Shown here piece by piece: positions 1-11,480 of a DNA stretch of 64,000 nt. Source of the stretch: Odontocerum albicorne (lineage: Eukaryota; Arthropoda; Insecta; Trichoptera; Odontoceridae); NCBI GenBank assembly GCA_949825065.1, contig OX463849.1:30492043-30556042 (forward strand), written 5' to 3'. The notes beneath the pieces are model-generated. The model was not told where the DNA came from and did no database searches. It worked only from the letters and a program-made list of their open reading frames with translations. A program made the position numbers and the translations under genes. Each line of letters opens with the position of its first letter. Position 1 is the first letter of the stretch.

Positions 1-397
1 TCTTACTATCTATGCCACGGTGGTCGTATTGTTATCTTGTCTTGCCTTTTTTTGTTAATTAATTTTGAATACAAAATTATTTATACTAAAGCTTTTCAGT
101 CTGGTAAGAGTTCGTTTGATATCAATACTCACATGCATTAGACGAGTGTTATTGCCTCTTCACGCGCGGTTGTAGTGCCAAAACATACCACGACAGACTG
201 AGAGTTTTATGCCTTCTTCGGTGGTTTTAAAACTATACACATGATCAATGGTAGCAAATACAATGCTGTTTCTTAGTCACACTTTTCAATATGTCCTCAC
301 TGCTTATTCCGATGAGTTGGAAGGTATCACTAGAATGTACGATTCATAAGTTTTATGGTTTTTGCTGTTTTTTGTAACAGTTATATAAGGAAGCTTA
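1..397. other. Unassigned AT-rich DNA
   Basis: No coding frame, tandem array or recognisable repeat terminus was seen. It ends where a MITE terminal repeat begins. Confidence 0.4.
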
Positions 398-632
398 AAG
401 TGTTGTGCCGCGTGATTTGACTTATGATGCCAACGTTTCGAAAACGTTGAAGTGTTCATATTCTGGAATTGTGAATCGGGATAGACGTCACGGTTGAGAC
501 TCCGATATAGGCAAAGCGGTATTCAGCGCGAATCAAATTATGGTGAAATTAACCAAAACAAGCCCTGAACATGAAAATTACAACGTTTTCGAAACGTCGG
601 CGTCGTAAGCAAAACCATGCGGCACAACACTT
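398..632. mobile_element. MITE with ~55-bp terminal inverted repeats
   Basis: The ends are AAGTGTTGTGCC and GGCACAACACTT, and the inverted match continues inward for about 55 bases with scattered mismatches. Each arm carries a near-palindromic block, ACGTTTCGAAAACGT on the left and its counterpart on the right. The 235-bp interior has no coding frame, so this is a non-autonomous DNA element. No convincing target-site duplication is visible, so the superfamily is undetermined. Confidence 0.7.
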
Positions 633-2725
633 CAAAATATCTCATACAACTGAATGACTTATAACATACATTTCAGTAATTTACTAATTAATGTTATTTC
701 ATATTTAATACAACTTGAATCCAATCGAGTAAAAAAATGCACAATACAAGAATAAATAACACAAAAATAACAATTAGAAGAATGATTACTCATGTTTTGT
801 TGTTAAAGAACTTAGTTATGCCTGCAAAATTTATTTATGAGCCCAATCCGCTATTTATCCACCGTGATATGAAATATATCAATATTGGTTCAACAAAGTT
901 ATTCCGTGTGCGAATGGTGACGCTCGTCATTGTTTCGTAAAAACGCCATAATTCACGATGGCGTTCAGATTCTTCTGGTTAAACATGAGTTTGTCAATCA
1001 ATAAAGGGTAAGCTATTCTTCCTGTAAGTAATTTATATACACGTAAATAAAAATAATCAGATGCTTATATCTCTTCTAACACTTTAAAGGTAGTTAGAAT
1101 TACCACAAAAAATGTTGAATACAGCCATGGGTAAAATTCGTATTCCCTGCAATAAAGGTATGTTTTTGATATCTGTTTCGTAATCGCTCAAATATTAGAA
1201 GACCGTTTATTTTTTATGGCAGAATGGTCTTGAGGCAAAGTTCGCCAGGTATTTATTACTTTGTAAAATGTACTAAAAAGTAAAATATTTTTTTAAACTT
1301 AATTTATCAATTCAAGCATTCAATGCTGAGATCAAATAACCAGTGTCTTCTAAAGCTATCGGGCAAACTGAAACCGGAAGTAGTCAATGACTTTACACGA
1401 CAAAACTTACCGGATCTTTCCTTTATACACCATATGTATGAATGTAGGTACCATTTCATCTTACTGATTTTCGATTGAGACTTACCGAAAGCAATTTTAT
1501 TCAAAAATTAATCTCATTTAATTCCAAACGTAATTTTAAATGGAGAAAATACAGTTTTTCTCCTAAGAAATAAATTTTTATTTCTTGGAAGACAATTTTT
1601 CTTTATCATTTTTGATCTTTAAATATAATTTAACTTTACCGAAGCATGAAAAAAACTTACTTAAGTATTATTCAAATTGTGATAAACTCATTAAAGTTTT
1701 ATTCCTTCAACTCAAATTAAAGTATTTATAAATAGAGCTCTGTGAATATCAAAACATATCCTGCTAACCAATTATAACAACTTTTGAGTGAATTCATAAA
1801 AACAACCCGAACTTTTGTCTACGTAAAACCAAACTGAAAAAAATATTATATCACCATAGTTTGTTCTGTCTCGCACGGAACAAATTAAAACTTCAGGCAC
1901 TTTATAAAATGTTTGATGTTGAAATCTCTTTGATTTCGTTCATCTTGGACGCCGTTTTTGGCAACTGACAGAATCAATACGACACGACGAGGGGTGGATG
2001 TAGGCTGTATGGAAAGGTTTTCTATGGATGTTAGTGCCCCTATGTAACGCCTAGAGACGTTTTCGTTAATGAACTGCTTGTAAAGGCCCGCTTACACTAT
2101 AGCACATCGATTGATCAATCGATAGATTTTTAAATCGTTATGTAGTGATCAAAGAGTCCATTAGCACACCCATTTAAATCTCTCAAAAAATCATTTAAGC
2201 TCCCTTTTTATGTTGACTATGAGCTAGCTTTAATAGTATGTATATATCTAATTCTTTATTTTTTCTGATCGGCGAATATTAGCGGACATGATTGTACTTT
2301 TCAAAGTCGTGAATTGAATGATCGATTTTACGAAAGTCTTTGAATTGATTAGCATTGCCTGCAAGGCACATTTCTATGTTAAAATTAGATAAATTATTTT
2401 GCGAATTGTCCTATACTTAGACTACACAGAATATTAATGAATGCGCTGCGGTCTCGGGTGTATTTATGTAGATTTAGTTTGCTGACCTATAAGGAGTGCC
2501 TTAAAAGACATTTTCGAACATCTGAGCCTTGAAGTGGGATTTCGCGTGTCTTTCGAGGACTTTTGAAGACCTTTTTTGAACTGATTTTTAATTGATTATT
2601 GTGTTTTTTTAACTATTTAAAAAAAAAATTCCCAGTGCTTTTTGAGGATTGGGAAAATTATACCTATCCGTATTTTACATTTTGTTTTCAATCTGTATTT
2701 GATTTGTTTTTTCAATGATTTGTGT
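633..2725. other. Unassigned AT-rich intergenic DNA
   Basis: Only frames shorter than 70 codons without recognisable motifs are present. The one clear structure is a perfect 18-bp palindrome at 2106-2123 (ATCGATTGA mirrored) inside a locally GC-richer stretch. That stretch could be the end of an old DNA transposon, but no partner repeat was found. Confidence 0.4.
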
Positions 2726-2729
2726 AACG

Positions 2730-3310
2730 TGTCTATGTATTTTTTTTCAGATGATAGAAAAATAAAGAGGAATATCGAACGGTGTGTAGCGATAGAAAAC
2801 ATAGTCGATGGTAGCGGATATTATCAAAATCTGCTAAGATGATAGTCAACAATAAAATTTTGGTGCCAACTATGATGTTTGGGAGCAAAACGTGGATGTG
2901 GTGAAATACTGAGATAAGCCGAATACATGCTGTAGAAATTATTGCACTGAGAAGAATACAAGGGGTGACAATGTATGATAGAATGCGAAATGAAGTGATG
3001 TAGGATGAATGTGTCCTTAAGGTATGAAATGAAAAAGAGAACAAATTAATGTACAAAGGCTAAAAAAACAAACATACAGTGCAAATGTGAGTATATGGGA
3101 TGGTATAGGAAAATCAAGGAAAGTATGCTTAAATCAAGTGAATTATATTTTGAAAGAAAGAAAGAAACGTAGAAAGTCAACGAAATCTTAGGACTTGTAG
3201 GAGAAGGTGAACTAATGTAGATAAGACGAAAAATATGTATCGGGATATGAAAATCTGATGCTCTGTTCTGTCCATCTAAACCGATAGGAAAATAGGGTAA
3301 TGGTATGTTT
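2730..3310 (+). pseudogene. LINE-A fragment: post-RT C-terminal region, decayed
   Basis: Read across frameshifts, this stretch gives the post-reverse-transcriptase end of a non-LTR retrotransposon. It shows a DDRK-RNIER block, then ILVPTMMFGSKTW, then SRIHAVEIIALRRIQG and MYDRMRNEV. After about 3080 come a degenerate GRGRP-like linker and a YVSGYEN end. The same order of motifs recurs in many copies in this window. Stops and frameshifts make it inactive. Minus-strand frames here are shadows. The clade (RTE/CR1-like) is inferred, not proven. Confidence 0.7.
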
Positions 3311-3482
3311 GTGTGTGGAATACAACATAATCAAAGTGAAAACTTTGTCAAATTAATAGGGTGATTGTATGTTTGTGTGTATAATCCAACATAATCAAAG
3401 TGAAAACTTTACCAAATTAAAAGGGTGGTTTTATGTTTGTGTGTTATCCAACATAATCAAAGTGAAAACTTTGTCAAATCAA
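3297..3482. repeat. Tandem repeat, 64 bp x 3
   Basis: The phrase TATGTTTGTGTG recurs at 3304, 3368 and 3432, and each copy contains ATAATCAAAGTGAAAACTTT. The array begins at the 3' end of the preceding LINE-A fragment, so it may be a 3' tail expansion of that element. Confidence 0.8.
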
Positions 3483-4127
3483 TTACTGTACGATATAAGG
3501 TATCGATATTGGTGTCACGTTAACATAAATTCATTTCACATTATGAAATCAAAACACGAACAATGAATATTTATTAAAAGTAAAAAAAATGAAACTGAGG
3601 GACAACAGCCCTGTAAAACATGATGAAGTTTCGTTTCAGCAAATATTACTTCTCGCAAGGTGTTCTCGCATTTTAATTATCCATTTTGGAAGATCGTCTT
3701 TGTATCGGGGAAGGAGCCTGGAACAAATTGAATTGATTCGGAGACTTTGAGAAGAAGTTAACTAACTATCGCGCTTGACAAAAGCTCCTTTAGGTTGAAG
3801 GTATCAAAAGTTCTGTTTAATCATTAAAAGTTAAAACAAAATACGGTCTCTCGTTCTGGACGTTGAACCTGCTTTATTTGAGGAAATAATCTCTTTGAAG
3901 CAAGAAAAGCAGTTAAATTGGGCCGGTTTTGGGTGAATTCTATGTGGAAAGTATTTTAGGGATCAGCATATTGGTCTTTTTCTTAAATATTTTTTTTAAA
4001 ATAAGGTAACGTACATGACAGCAAAGTAATTGTTGATTTTATTTTCAAATTGTCCCTGGTTCGAAACTTGCGCTGAGCTAGATATTAACAATGTGTAAAT
4101 AATGAAAATAAAAAACCTAACATTATG
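3483..4127. other. Unassigned DNA
   Basis: No repeat structure or coding motif was recognised between the 64-bp array and the minus-strand SINE. Confidence 0.35.
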
Positions 4128-4333
4128 TCGTATTAAACATTAATTGCATACAGTAGACGTTGGCAAACTTATTGCCGTGTGGTAATCTCTTTCTACCAAC
4201 CAGAAAAATGTTAAAGAGGTTAAATAAAAACCAAACTGATATCTCTTTTAGAAAAAAATGAGTTTCAAAGAAAATTGAACCTGCAACCCCCGGGCTGGAA
4301 GACAGAAGTCTTACCAACTAGGTCACGTGGAAC
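4128..4333 (-). mobile_element. SINE-1 copy (tRNA-derived)
   Basis: On the minus strand it reads tRNA-like head (box A TGACCTAGTTGGTAAGAC, then a degenerate box B near 4280), a T/A-rich linker, the body phrase TTCTGGTTGGTAGAAAGAG, and a tail resembling CAATAAGTTTGC...GTATGCAATT. SINE-1 copies elsewhere share this order. Such heads normally carry internal RNA polymerase III promoter boxes. Open frames on either strand here are incidental. Confidence 0.75.
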
Positions 4334-4559
4334 ATATGATAAGTTCAAGTTAATGTTTTTTATCTTGGAACATATATTGGATAGCAGCGCGAAGAGCGAT
4401 ATTGAAAAGAAAGTTGCTGCTGACAATAAAGTAAATTGTAGGTTATACTCGTATAATGTGCTTACCAGCCGAAGCATTTCAAAATAATAAAGTTAGTTTC
4501 TTTCAAATAAATTTAGGTCCAAAATAGTAAAATGATAGTGACATTTGAACGAGGCAAAA

Positions 4560-4945
4560 AAAGTAATGAAAATGAGAAAATGCGTTAGAAACGAGAGGCT
4601 CGTGTAGAATGTGTGTAAGAAAAATGTTTGTCAGAAAAAGGAAACCAATCGGAAGAAACTGTAGTTATTAAGATGACAAAATCAGTATCGAGATAGTTGG
4701 GCCACATAGCAAGAATAAATAATGAAATATTTACAAAAATTATCTAGGATTATTTGAGTAACATGGAAGGTACGAAAAGTGTTGAAAAACTTGAAAATCA
4801 ATCATATTTTGAATTTATTATAGGAGAATGTATGACGAGTTGTATTAACATGGCAAAAACAAAAGATTCGTGTCAGGATAGAATTAAGTACGAGTATAGC
4901 TGTGTTAACTTTACCTAAACAAATATGAATATAGTAGCGTGAAGA
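4560..4945 (+). pseudogene. LINE-A-type C-terminal fragment
   Basis: With frameshifts it yields a LGHIARINNEIFTK block (the usual FGH-RM-E-L motif of LINE C-termini), then AKTKDSCQDRIKYEYS, the terminal DRSKW-like motif. It ends at a short GATGAT microsatellite typical of these 3' ends. No complete frame survives. Confidence 0.55.
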
Positions 4946-5000
4946 TGATGATGATGATTTGTCTATTTTTTATATTTCAATTTGCCTATCTGGCTTTAAT

Positions 5001-5080
5001 GGCTATCCCATGGATTGTTTTTTGGCTATCCTATGGATCGTTTTTTGGCTATCCCATGGATTGTTTTTTGGCTATCCCAG
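5001..5080. repeat. Tandem repeat, 23 bp x 3.4
   Basis: GGCTATCCCATGGATTG-type units start at 5001, 5024, 5047 and 5070. The array directly abuts a LINE-D 3' fragment. Confidence 0.85.
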
Positions 5081-5084
5081 TTCA

Positions 5085-5330
5085 CCGCATTTCTTTACTA
5101 TCTACCATATGCTGTGAGCCTTGGAAGCTGTTATAGATCAACGCTCGACTCGCTCCATCATTGAAGTGTTTTAAAAAGCTTCTGAAAAAATCTGAATTTC
5201 AAGTCAGTATCATGACGTGTTTCATTTCTAATTTTCTTTCTTCTCCGCCATTCATTCCTTGTACTTTGATTGATGATACCTCACTTTTATTTTAACAATG
5301 TAACATATACGAGTATTATTCATAAATTTT
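5085..5330 (+). pseudogene. LINE-D 3' fragment (CR1/jockey-like end)
   Basis: It is similar in inverted orientation to 10965-11220. In translation it keeps an ARLAPSLKCFKKLLKK stretch, resembling the LWN-LP---F-K-LK end of CR1/jockey-type ORF2 proteins. The shared 3' part ends near TTGATTGATGATAC. Only the last tens of codons and the 3' UTR remain. Confidence 0.5.
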
Positions 5331-6399
5331 GTAAAGCTGAATAATCATTTAAATCTTTTTTTTGCGACCACATAACTTTCTTTATTTAATTTTATCTGAT
5401 TGATTGGAAGACATTACCACGTAGCAATAAACATGACAGATTGATTTACGATGAAGTGTTGACAAAATATATAAATGAAGGAATAAAAATCAGGCAGTAT
5501 TGTGGTTGTCATTGTGACAGAATTTTGAGCACTTGAGCTTGCAAGAGAAATAAGTTGTAAGAATTTGTGTGATCTCTGAAATGTGGTGTGTTTTTGATGA
5601 ATGTATGCGGGACATTGTGGGATAGATTTTTTATTTACCTGGAATGAATAATTATACCAGAGGCTAACTCGTGTTGGCCTTCATATAATTAAATGTCACA
5701 ACTTATCAAGTTGATGAGAGTTTGTGATATACTCGTACATAGATAAATAATCAAAAATCGGTAAAAAATATAAATTTATTTTTCCATGTTTATGTCCTCA
5801 GTAAGATACAGGCCAGAACCTAGTATACTAGAAATATGACATTTGAAAGGCAACCAACCCAGATCTATAAGAATTTAGTGGTATTGTTTTTTCTTTGTTG
5901 TTTGTCTTTTGTTCATAAATAATGCATTAATACGTATCATGTTAATAAATAAACTCAGACGGTATGCGTGAGTCTGATAAATGAGATTAAAAAAATTGTA
6001 CCAAAGTTTATTAAACTGTCGCATTAATTATTCAATACTTTTGCAGAAATATTCCGACGTTTTATTCTCAAAATTGTGTAATTCTGTGGATATCAGATCT
6101 TTATCACTTTTTTTTCTACGAAAATAAGATTACAATTTTAAAAATAAAAATTATAACTTAGGGCAAATCGGAATAATGGGGTGGGTGATTCAATTCTTAT
6201 AAACCACAGTGTTGAATTAGCAATCTTTTGCAGTAACCAATGTGTGCACCTCCACATTGTCATGCAATTACCTCATAAGGATCTCTCCCAGTCCTTTTGT
6301 TGCGCTGGAACATTAGAGGAATACCTGCCAAGTATTCAGTTTCAGCCATCGAACGGCGTCAGGACAAGTTAAAAAAGTACAAACCAATTTCTCAAGACG
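5331..6399. other. Unassigned intergenic DNA
   Basis: AT-rich, without arrays. A 63-codon frame at 6181-6372 has no recognisable motif and runs into a SINE tail, so it is not called as a gene. Confidence 0.35.
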
Positions 6400-6484
6400 T
6401 AAGAAGATTTTGCCACACGGTAATAAACCCGCCAGGTTGTACTGTTCCAATATACAGTGAAAGTGTAATATAATACAGTTCAGG
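6400..6484 (+). mobile_element. SINE-1 3' fragment
   Basis: Only the tail is present: TTGCCACACGGTAATAAACC, then CGCCAGGTTGTACTG and ACAGTGAAAGTGTAATA. The tRNA head and body are missing, which is the usual 5' truncation of a SINE. Confidence 0.7.
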
Positions 6485-7180
6485 AATCAGGAATCACACA
6501 ACTCACACTCAACTCTGGGCATGATCAATAAAAAAATTTATTAAAATTTAAAAGAACAACAAAACATCCTATTCTTATCCGGCCGCCTCTGTATTTTTTA
6601 ATAAATTATTAAACGCTAAGTATTGAAATTCCGCGTGGGAAATTTCCCTCACTTAAGTTTTTAGTTTAAAAGATTAAAAAATACGTCGTTTTTTATGAAA
6701 TTTCATCTTTCATTTTGCCTAGAGACACAACGGGAGATGTTAAGACGACAAATGGATGGCGAAATGACACATTTTTTTTCCGAGTAATGGAATAAAATTA
6801 TGAATCTCGCAGAAAAAAAATATCTTTTTCGTGAATTTATGCCGCATTATTTTGGGGATTTTGTGCGAGTGTTGTATCAAAATTGATTTTGCATAATTAA
6901 ATTTTGACTCTGCTTGGAACCTTTCCACTTACAAATAAATGCTGTTTGTCATTTTAAAGGTAGCTCCTGAAATAAAGAAAATATTTTTTATATCAAAGAT
7001 TTATCAAATAATTCTATTATAGCTTTATGGAACTCCGTATTCGAATGTAAAAAATAAATACCTTTGTTACTCTACTAATCACGTTAATTCTCAAGAGAAA
7101 CACGTGAGAGGTAGATTTATGTTATAAATAACAAAGTAATTTAATTTCAAACTTTAATATTTCAAAATACGTAAATCGAA
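6485..7180. other. Unassigned AT-rich DNA
   Basis: No coding or repeat signal was recognised before the LINE-A copy. Confidence 0.35.
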
Positions 7181-7183
7181 GAT

Positions 7184-8150
7184 TCGTTATGTCACCCTGG
7201 TTGTTCAATATTCATATAGATTCTCGTGTGAAGGAACTACAGAAGTCAATTCGTAGCATATAAATGTTGAATGGGAACGTACATGGATTATTGTACGTGT
7301 TGGCGGAGAGTGAAGATAAATTGCAGAGTTTGATTAATAAATTGTATGAGAGATGCGAAAAGGATCTAAGAAGGAATATTACGAAACTCAAAGTAATGGT
7401 GATTGAAAAATGTGAAAGGAAAAGTAAATACGATATATGTGTGAGTAATAAAAGATTGGAGCAAATTGAGGAATTCTGCTTTTTGGATAGTATTTTCTCA
7501 GATGATGGAAGAGTTAAGAGAGATATCGAACTTCGTGTAGCCATAAGAAATAAAGTCAATGGAACACTTAAACATATATACTCGAATTGGACAAACTCAA
7601 AATATGCTAAGATGATAGTCAACAATAGTATTTTGGTACCAACTTTGATGTTTAAGAGTGAAACGTGGGTGTGGTCAAACACTGAGATAAGCCGAATAAA
7701 TGCTGTAGAAATGCGTGAATTGAGTACAATACATGGAGTGGCAATGTATGACAAAATACGGAATAATTTAATAAGGAAAGAATGTTAACTTAAGGCTGAT
7801 ATATTAAATAAGGTGAAGAAGAACACGCTGAGATAGTTTGGACATATGATGAAGAGAGATTTAAAAAAAACAAAAAAATTAGGCAAAGGCTCGTGAAAGA
7901 AAGACCAAAGAATGTATGGTTGGATTAAGTTAATGATATTATGAAAGAAAGAAATGTCGACAGTCAAAGAAATCACAGAATGTTGCATGAGAAAGTGTAT
8001 TATGAAAGGGGCTAAAGATATGTATCGAAATAAGAAAGTCGAACACTTTGCCCTCTTTGCTAACCCGAGAGGAAAACGGCTTGATGATATGTTTGTTATT
8101 TGGTTTGATGCTATTTTTCATTTATTGTAAAATATTTCCTTTTTGGTATA
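7184..8150 (+). pseudogene. LINE-A reverse transcriptase, 5'-truncated and broken
   Basis: This is the longest LINE-A copy. It starts inside the reverse transcriptase with VMSPWLFNIHIDSRVKELQK, near RT block 4. The block that should hold the catalytic YADD reads only LLY-V-LAESEDKL, so the aspartates are deleted. An open frame of about 174 codons (7264-7788) follows: FCFLDSIFSDDGRVKRDIEL, ILVPTLMFKSETWVW, SRINAVEMRELSTIHGVAMY. Beyond a stop come LRxFGHMMKRDL, a GRGRP-like region, and a C-terminus ending near KVEHFALFANPRGKR. The element would reverse-transcribe and insert its RNA; this copy cannot. RTE-like assignment is inferred. Confidence 0.8.
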
Positions 8151-8389
8151 GATTTTCTACATATGTCAAAGAAGAAGTGAATTGAACTCTGAAGGATTAA
8201 TCATTACTTTAAAACTTCTCTACATTGAAAGGTATTGTATAAATGTTGTATAAATGCATGCAATGAAAAGAATCCATGATGTGATAATATTATATATGAG
8301 TAGAATCATTTTAAAAAAATCTGGGTACTCTGAGAAAAAAGGCGTTTTACAAACTGATGTCACTTAATATCTTTGACATGTAGAAATAA

Positions 8390-8645
8390 TACATCGAAAA
8401 TACTAATAAAACAAGTATACAGTGCAAACGTAAGTGTAAGGTGTGGAAGAGGAAACCAAGGATAGTATGCTTGGATGAATCGAAAGCTATTTTGAAAAAG
8501 GGGGATATGTAAAAGTTGGAAAAGTCGGAGTAGTCTTATGATGTGAAAATGTATCAATTTAGAAGAGGCTAAAGATTTGTGTCGCAATAGGAAAGCCCGA
8601 TGATCTTTACTATGTGCCTCCACCAACACGGACATGACATGATAG
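8390..8645 (+). pseudogene. LINE-A 3'-terminal fragment
   Basis: Translation across shifts gives NVSVRCGRGKPRIVCLDES, then EAKDLCRNRKA, the terminal zone of the LINE-A protein. It ends in the family's short C-terminal phrase near 8640. Confidence 0.6.
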
Positions 8646-8945
8646 TTTATATTATGTGTAAGTGTGTATATGCATTTTTTTTTCTTTTATCCTTTTTCGA
8701 CATGAGTTAAAATCAATTTTCGTAACATAACTAAACACGACAATCCTTGGTCCATAAAAGGGGAATGAAAGTGCCAGGACTTATGATTTATGGATCCTGG
8801 CAAAGTTTCATAAATCAGTCTACTTATTCCTGGCTCCTTGCTCCAGTGAACTGTTAGGGTTCCCTTGGGAACTATTCCCAAATGAAAATGTTCACTACGA
8901 TAAAAAGGAAAATTTGAAATAACCACAACAATACAATACTTTATA

Positions 8946-9236
8946 CCTCCTCCGTAGTCTAGTGGTAGAACGTTTGTCTTCCCCTCAGAGTTAGTGGGTT
9001 AAGTTATCTTACATACATTCAGTGACCTAGTTGGTAAGACTTTTGTCTGCCGACCGGAAAGTGGCTGCGGGTTCGATTCTCATTAAAACACAGATATTTA
9101 AAAAAAAGGATTTTAGTCTAGTTTTTACTCAAAGCCAGTTTTGCATATTTCTGGTTAGTTAGAAGATATTGCAACATGGCAATAAGCCCGCTAGGTTACA
9201 CTGTATACAACGAAAGTGTAATACAATACAATACAT
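8946..9236 (+). mobile_element. SINE-1 copy with a duplicated tRNA-like head
   Basis: A first, shorter head lies at 8946-9004 (TCCGTAGTCTAGTGGTAGAA). A full head follows at 9020-9080 (TGACCTAGTTGGTAAGAC and GGGTTCGATTCTC), then the SINE-1 body TTTCTGGTTAGTTAGAAGAT and tail GCAATAAGCCCGCTAGGTTA...GTGTAATACAATACA. It is the cleanest copy for defining the family tail. Confidence 0.8.
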
Positions 9237-9735
9237 TCCATCACGCCTTTTCCCTAACGGGTTAGTCAAAGAAAAGAGAGCACCAGACTTTCCTATCTCG
9301 CCTCACATCCTTACCTTACTCATTACAACATCCATACACCTCCTCATACAACATGTATGATTTCTCTGATTTTCTGCGCTTCTTTCTTTCAGAATATCCT
9401 TTACTTTATCCAAAAGTGCTTTTCTTGGTCTTCTCACACGCTTACTCATATTCGCACTATTTGTGTATGTACGTTTAGGTAGTATTTCTTCATTCATTCG
9501 TTTGACATGTCCAAACCATCTCAGGTGCTCTTGTTATCTCATTCAACACATCAGGCTTAAGTTCACATTCATCTCTAATCGTTTCACTTCGAAATCTGGC
9601 ATGCATTGTTATGTTATGTATTCTTCTTAATACACTTATTTCTACATAATTTAGTTGTCTCCTCTCAGTTTTTTTCTACGTCCACGTTTCTCTTTCACAC
9701 TACAAATATAAACTCGGACCAGTTTTATCATCCAG
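9237..9735 (-). pseudogene. LINE-A C-terminal fragment, minus strand
   Basis: On the minus strand it reads NEEILPKRTYTNSANMSK, RRPRKALLDKVKDILKERSA and CCMRRCMDVVMSKV. This is the family's FGH-ERM / GRPRK / RRACM-RCMDV series, with upstream remains of the W-W-K--ETT-L segment. The terminus lies inside the preceding SINE tail boundary. Frameshifts and stops interrupt it. Confidence 0.7.
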
Positions 9736-10550
9736 GGTGTTCAAACAAGTTGATTCTCAGTTGGCTTTTGTAATTGAGGATTACATATATATTTCTGATT
9801 AGTTGGGTGGAATTATATTGAAAAGTAAAAAAAGGTTCTAATAATATCCGGTTTTGAAAAAAATACTTCTTATGTTCCTGATTTTTCTCCCTTGAAGCTA
9901 TTTCTAAACAAAATTTAAATAAAAACACAAAGTAGAATACAAGGAGTTGTCCAAGAATATGTAAATATATGTGATGAATACTGCGATCGAAAAGTTTGTT
10001 GGTTTTTCCTCATTGTCTGTACCTTAAGTTTAATAGCTTTGCTACGTATTTATGAATGTCATCCCTTTTAAAGAAATTATTTAGACGTGTCGAGTTTGGC
10101 TCGATTTGCTTTCTCACCTTGGTTTGAATATTTAAGCTTCTTTTTGCGTATGATACTTTCCAGAGTATCTCATTTAACTTTGTTGATACAAGTATGTTGA
10201 AAAGCGTGGCTGGGGGACAACATATCTACAGTCCTATTGAATAAGCCTTCAGGTACGTTGTCGTATGTATTATTAATACTTTCACACGTGAAAATCCAAT
10301 AGCACTAGCATACGTATAGCGCGTGTATATTTTTACCATTATTTGAGGGAGATTGCCGAACAATACCGCACTGGACTTCCGTACGAGAGGTTCGAACTTT
10401 ACACTTCGCAAAACACTGGTATTTTTTCCACCTTGCATTTGGGGTTATAAGAATAACTACGACCTCGGTCATGTTAATTCTTAAAAAAAAGGGGAAAATC
10501 AACACACTAGCCTTGAGTTCAGATGCAGCCCTAATCACTTAAAACGGTTT
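9736..10550. other. Unassigned DNA
   Basis: No recognisable repeat or conserved frame. Overlapping minus-strand frames of 70-77 codons at 10226-10538 show no motif and are not called. Confidence 0.35.
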
Positions 10551-10554
10551 TTGG

Positions 10555-10735
10555 TCATACATTGTCACCCTGTGTAGTCTTCCCCCTGCACGCATTTCTA
10601 CAGCATTTATTTGACTCTGTTTAGTATTTTTCCACGTCTTTGTTTCACTCCCATACATCGAAGGTGGTGTCAAAAGACTGTGTATCACCTCATCATGTTT
10701 TAATACTATCCGGTTCGAGTATATTTAAAAATTTA
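10555..10735 (-). pseudogene. LINE-A internal fragment, minus strand
   Basis: The minus strand contains MYGSETKTWKNTKQSQINAV followed by EMRAGGRLHRVTMYD, the SETW/SRINAVEM/HGVTMYD signature of LINE-A. Both ends are truncated. Confidence 0.65.
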
Positions 10736-10754
10736 AAACCGAAACTTTATTTAT

Positions 10755-10845
10755 TAAACACTTTTATTGCAAAAACAATCTAGTGGGCTTATTGCCAGAG
10801 AGCAATTTCTTCCATCCAACCAGACAAAAATAAATTAAGCAATTT
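10755..10845 (-). mobile_element. SINE-1 3' fragment, minus strand
   Basis: Minus-strand tail and partial body: TTGGATGGAAGAAATTGCTC, then GGCAATAAGCCCACTAGATT. The head is missing. Confidence 0.65.
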
Positions 10846-10964
10846 AAGACAATACTCGTAAATGAAGCAAAAAAGATATCCATAAACACATACGAGTACA
10901 TGAGCATATGCGCACAAACCCCACAAAGATGAACTAAATCGAACATTACTTTTCACTTCGAAAT

Positions 10965-11220
10965 CACTCGAACATTACTTTTAATAAAAAGTGAGATACG
11001 AGTATCATCAATCAAAGAAAAAGATGGTTGAAGGGAAAGGAAAAGAAAAAAAATCAGGAATGAAACACGTTATATTACTGACTAGAAATTAAGAGTTTTT
11101 TCAGAAGCTTCTTAAAGCACGCCAAGAACGGGGCGAGTCTTACATTGGTTTGTAACTGATTCCAGAGTCTCAATGCATGGATAGTAAAGGACGACGTAAA
11201 AAAAGAGGAGCTGTTATGAG
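10965..11220 (-). pseudogene. LINE-D 3' fragment (CR1/jockey-like end), minus strand
   Basis: The minus strand translates as FTIHALRLWNQLQTNVRLAP followed by FLACFKKLLKK. This matches the usual ALRLWNSLP---R-----F-K-LK end of CR1/jockey-type ORF2 proteins. It pairs in inverted orientation with 5085-5330. Only the C-terminal tail and 3' UTR are present. Confidence 0.6.
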
Positions 11221-11304
11221 GAAACTTTAATATTATTACGAAAAATATTAATCTTGTTTTTTTTTACCTTTGCACTGGATATTTCTATGCTGCCAAGAAA
11301 GACT

Positions 11305-11480
11305 ACGGGTGACCTCCGTGGCCTTATTGATTAAACGTCTGGTTTCTGTACTTATGGGTTCGAATCTCGTTGGAATCCATATTTTCAAAAAAAAGGATTC
11401 AGTCTAATTTTTAACAAGACCTCTTTAACGTTATAATAAACCTAAACAGTACTGTTTACAAAAAAATTGTAATAGTTCAA
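11305..11480 (+). mobile_element. SINE-1 copy
   Basis: The head begins GACCTCCGTGGCCTTATTGA with a degenerate box A. Box B is GGGTTCGAATCTCGTTGG, followed by AAAAAAAGGATTCAGTCTAA. The body is internally deleted and the tail shortened. Confidence 0.7.

Noticed and set aside
2733..3056. 107-codon minus-strand frame
   Set aside because: Antisense shadow of LINE-A.
7212..7754. 180-codon minus-strand frame
   Set aside because: Exact antisense shadow of the LINE-A frame on the plus strand, which carries recognisable motifs.
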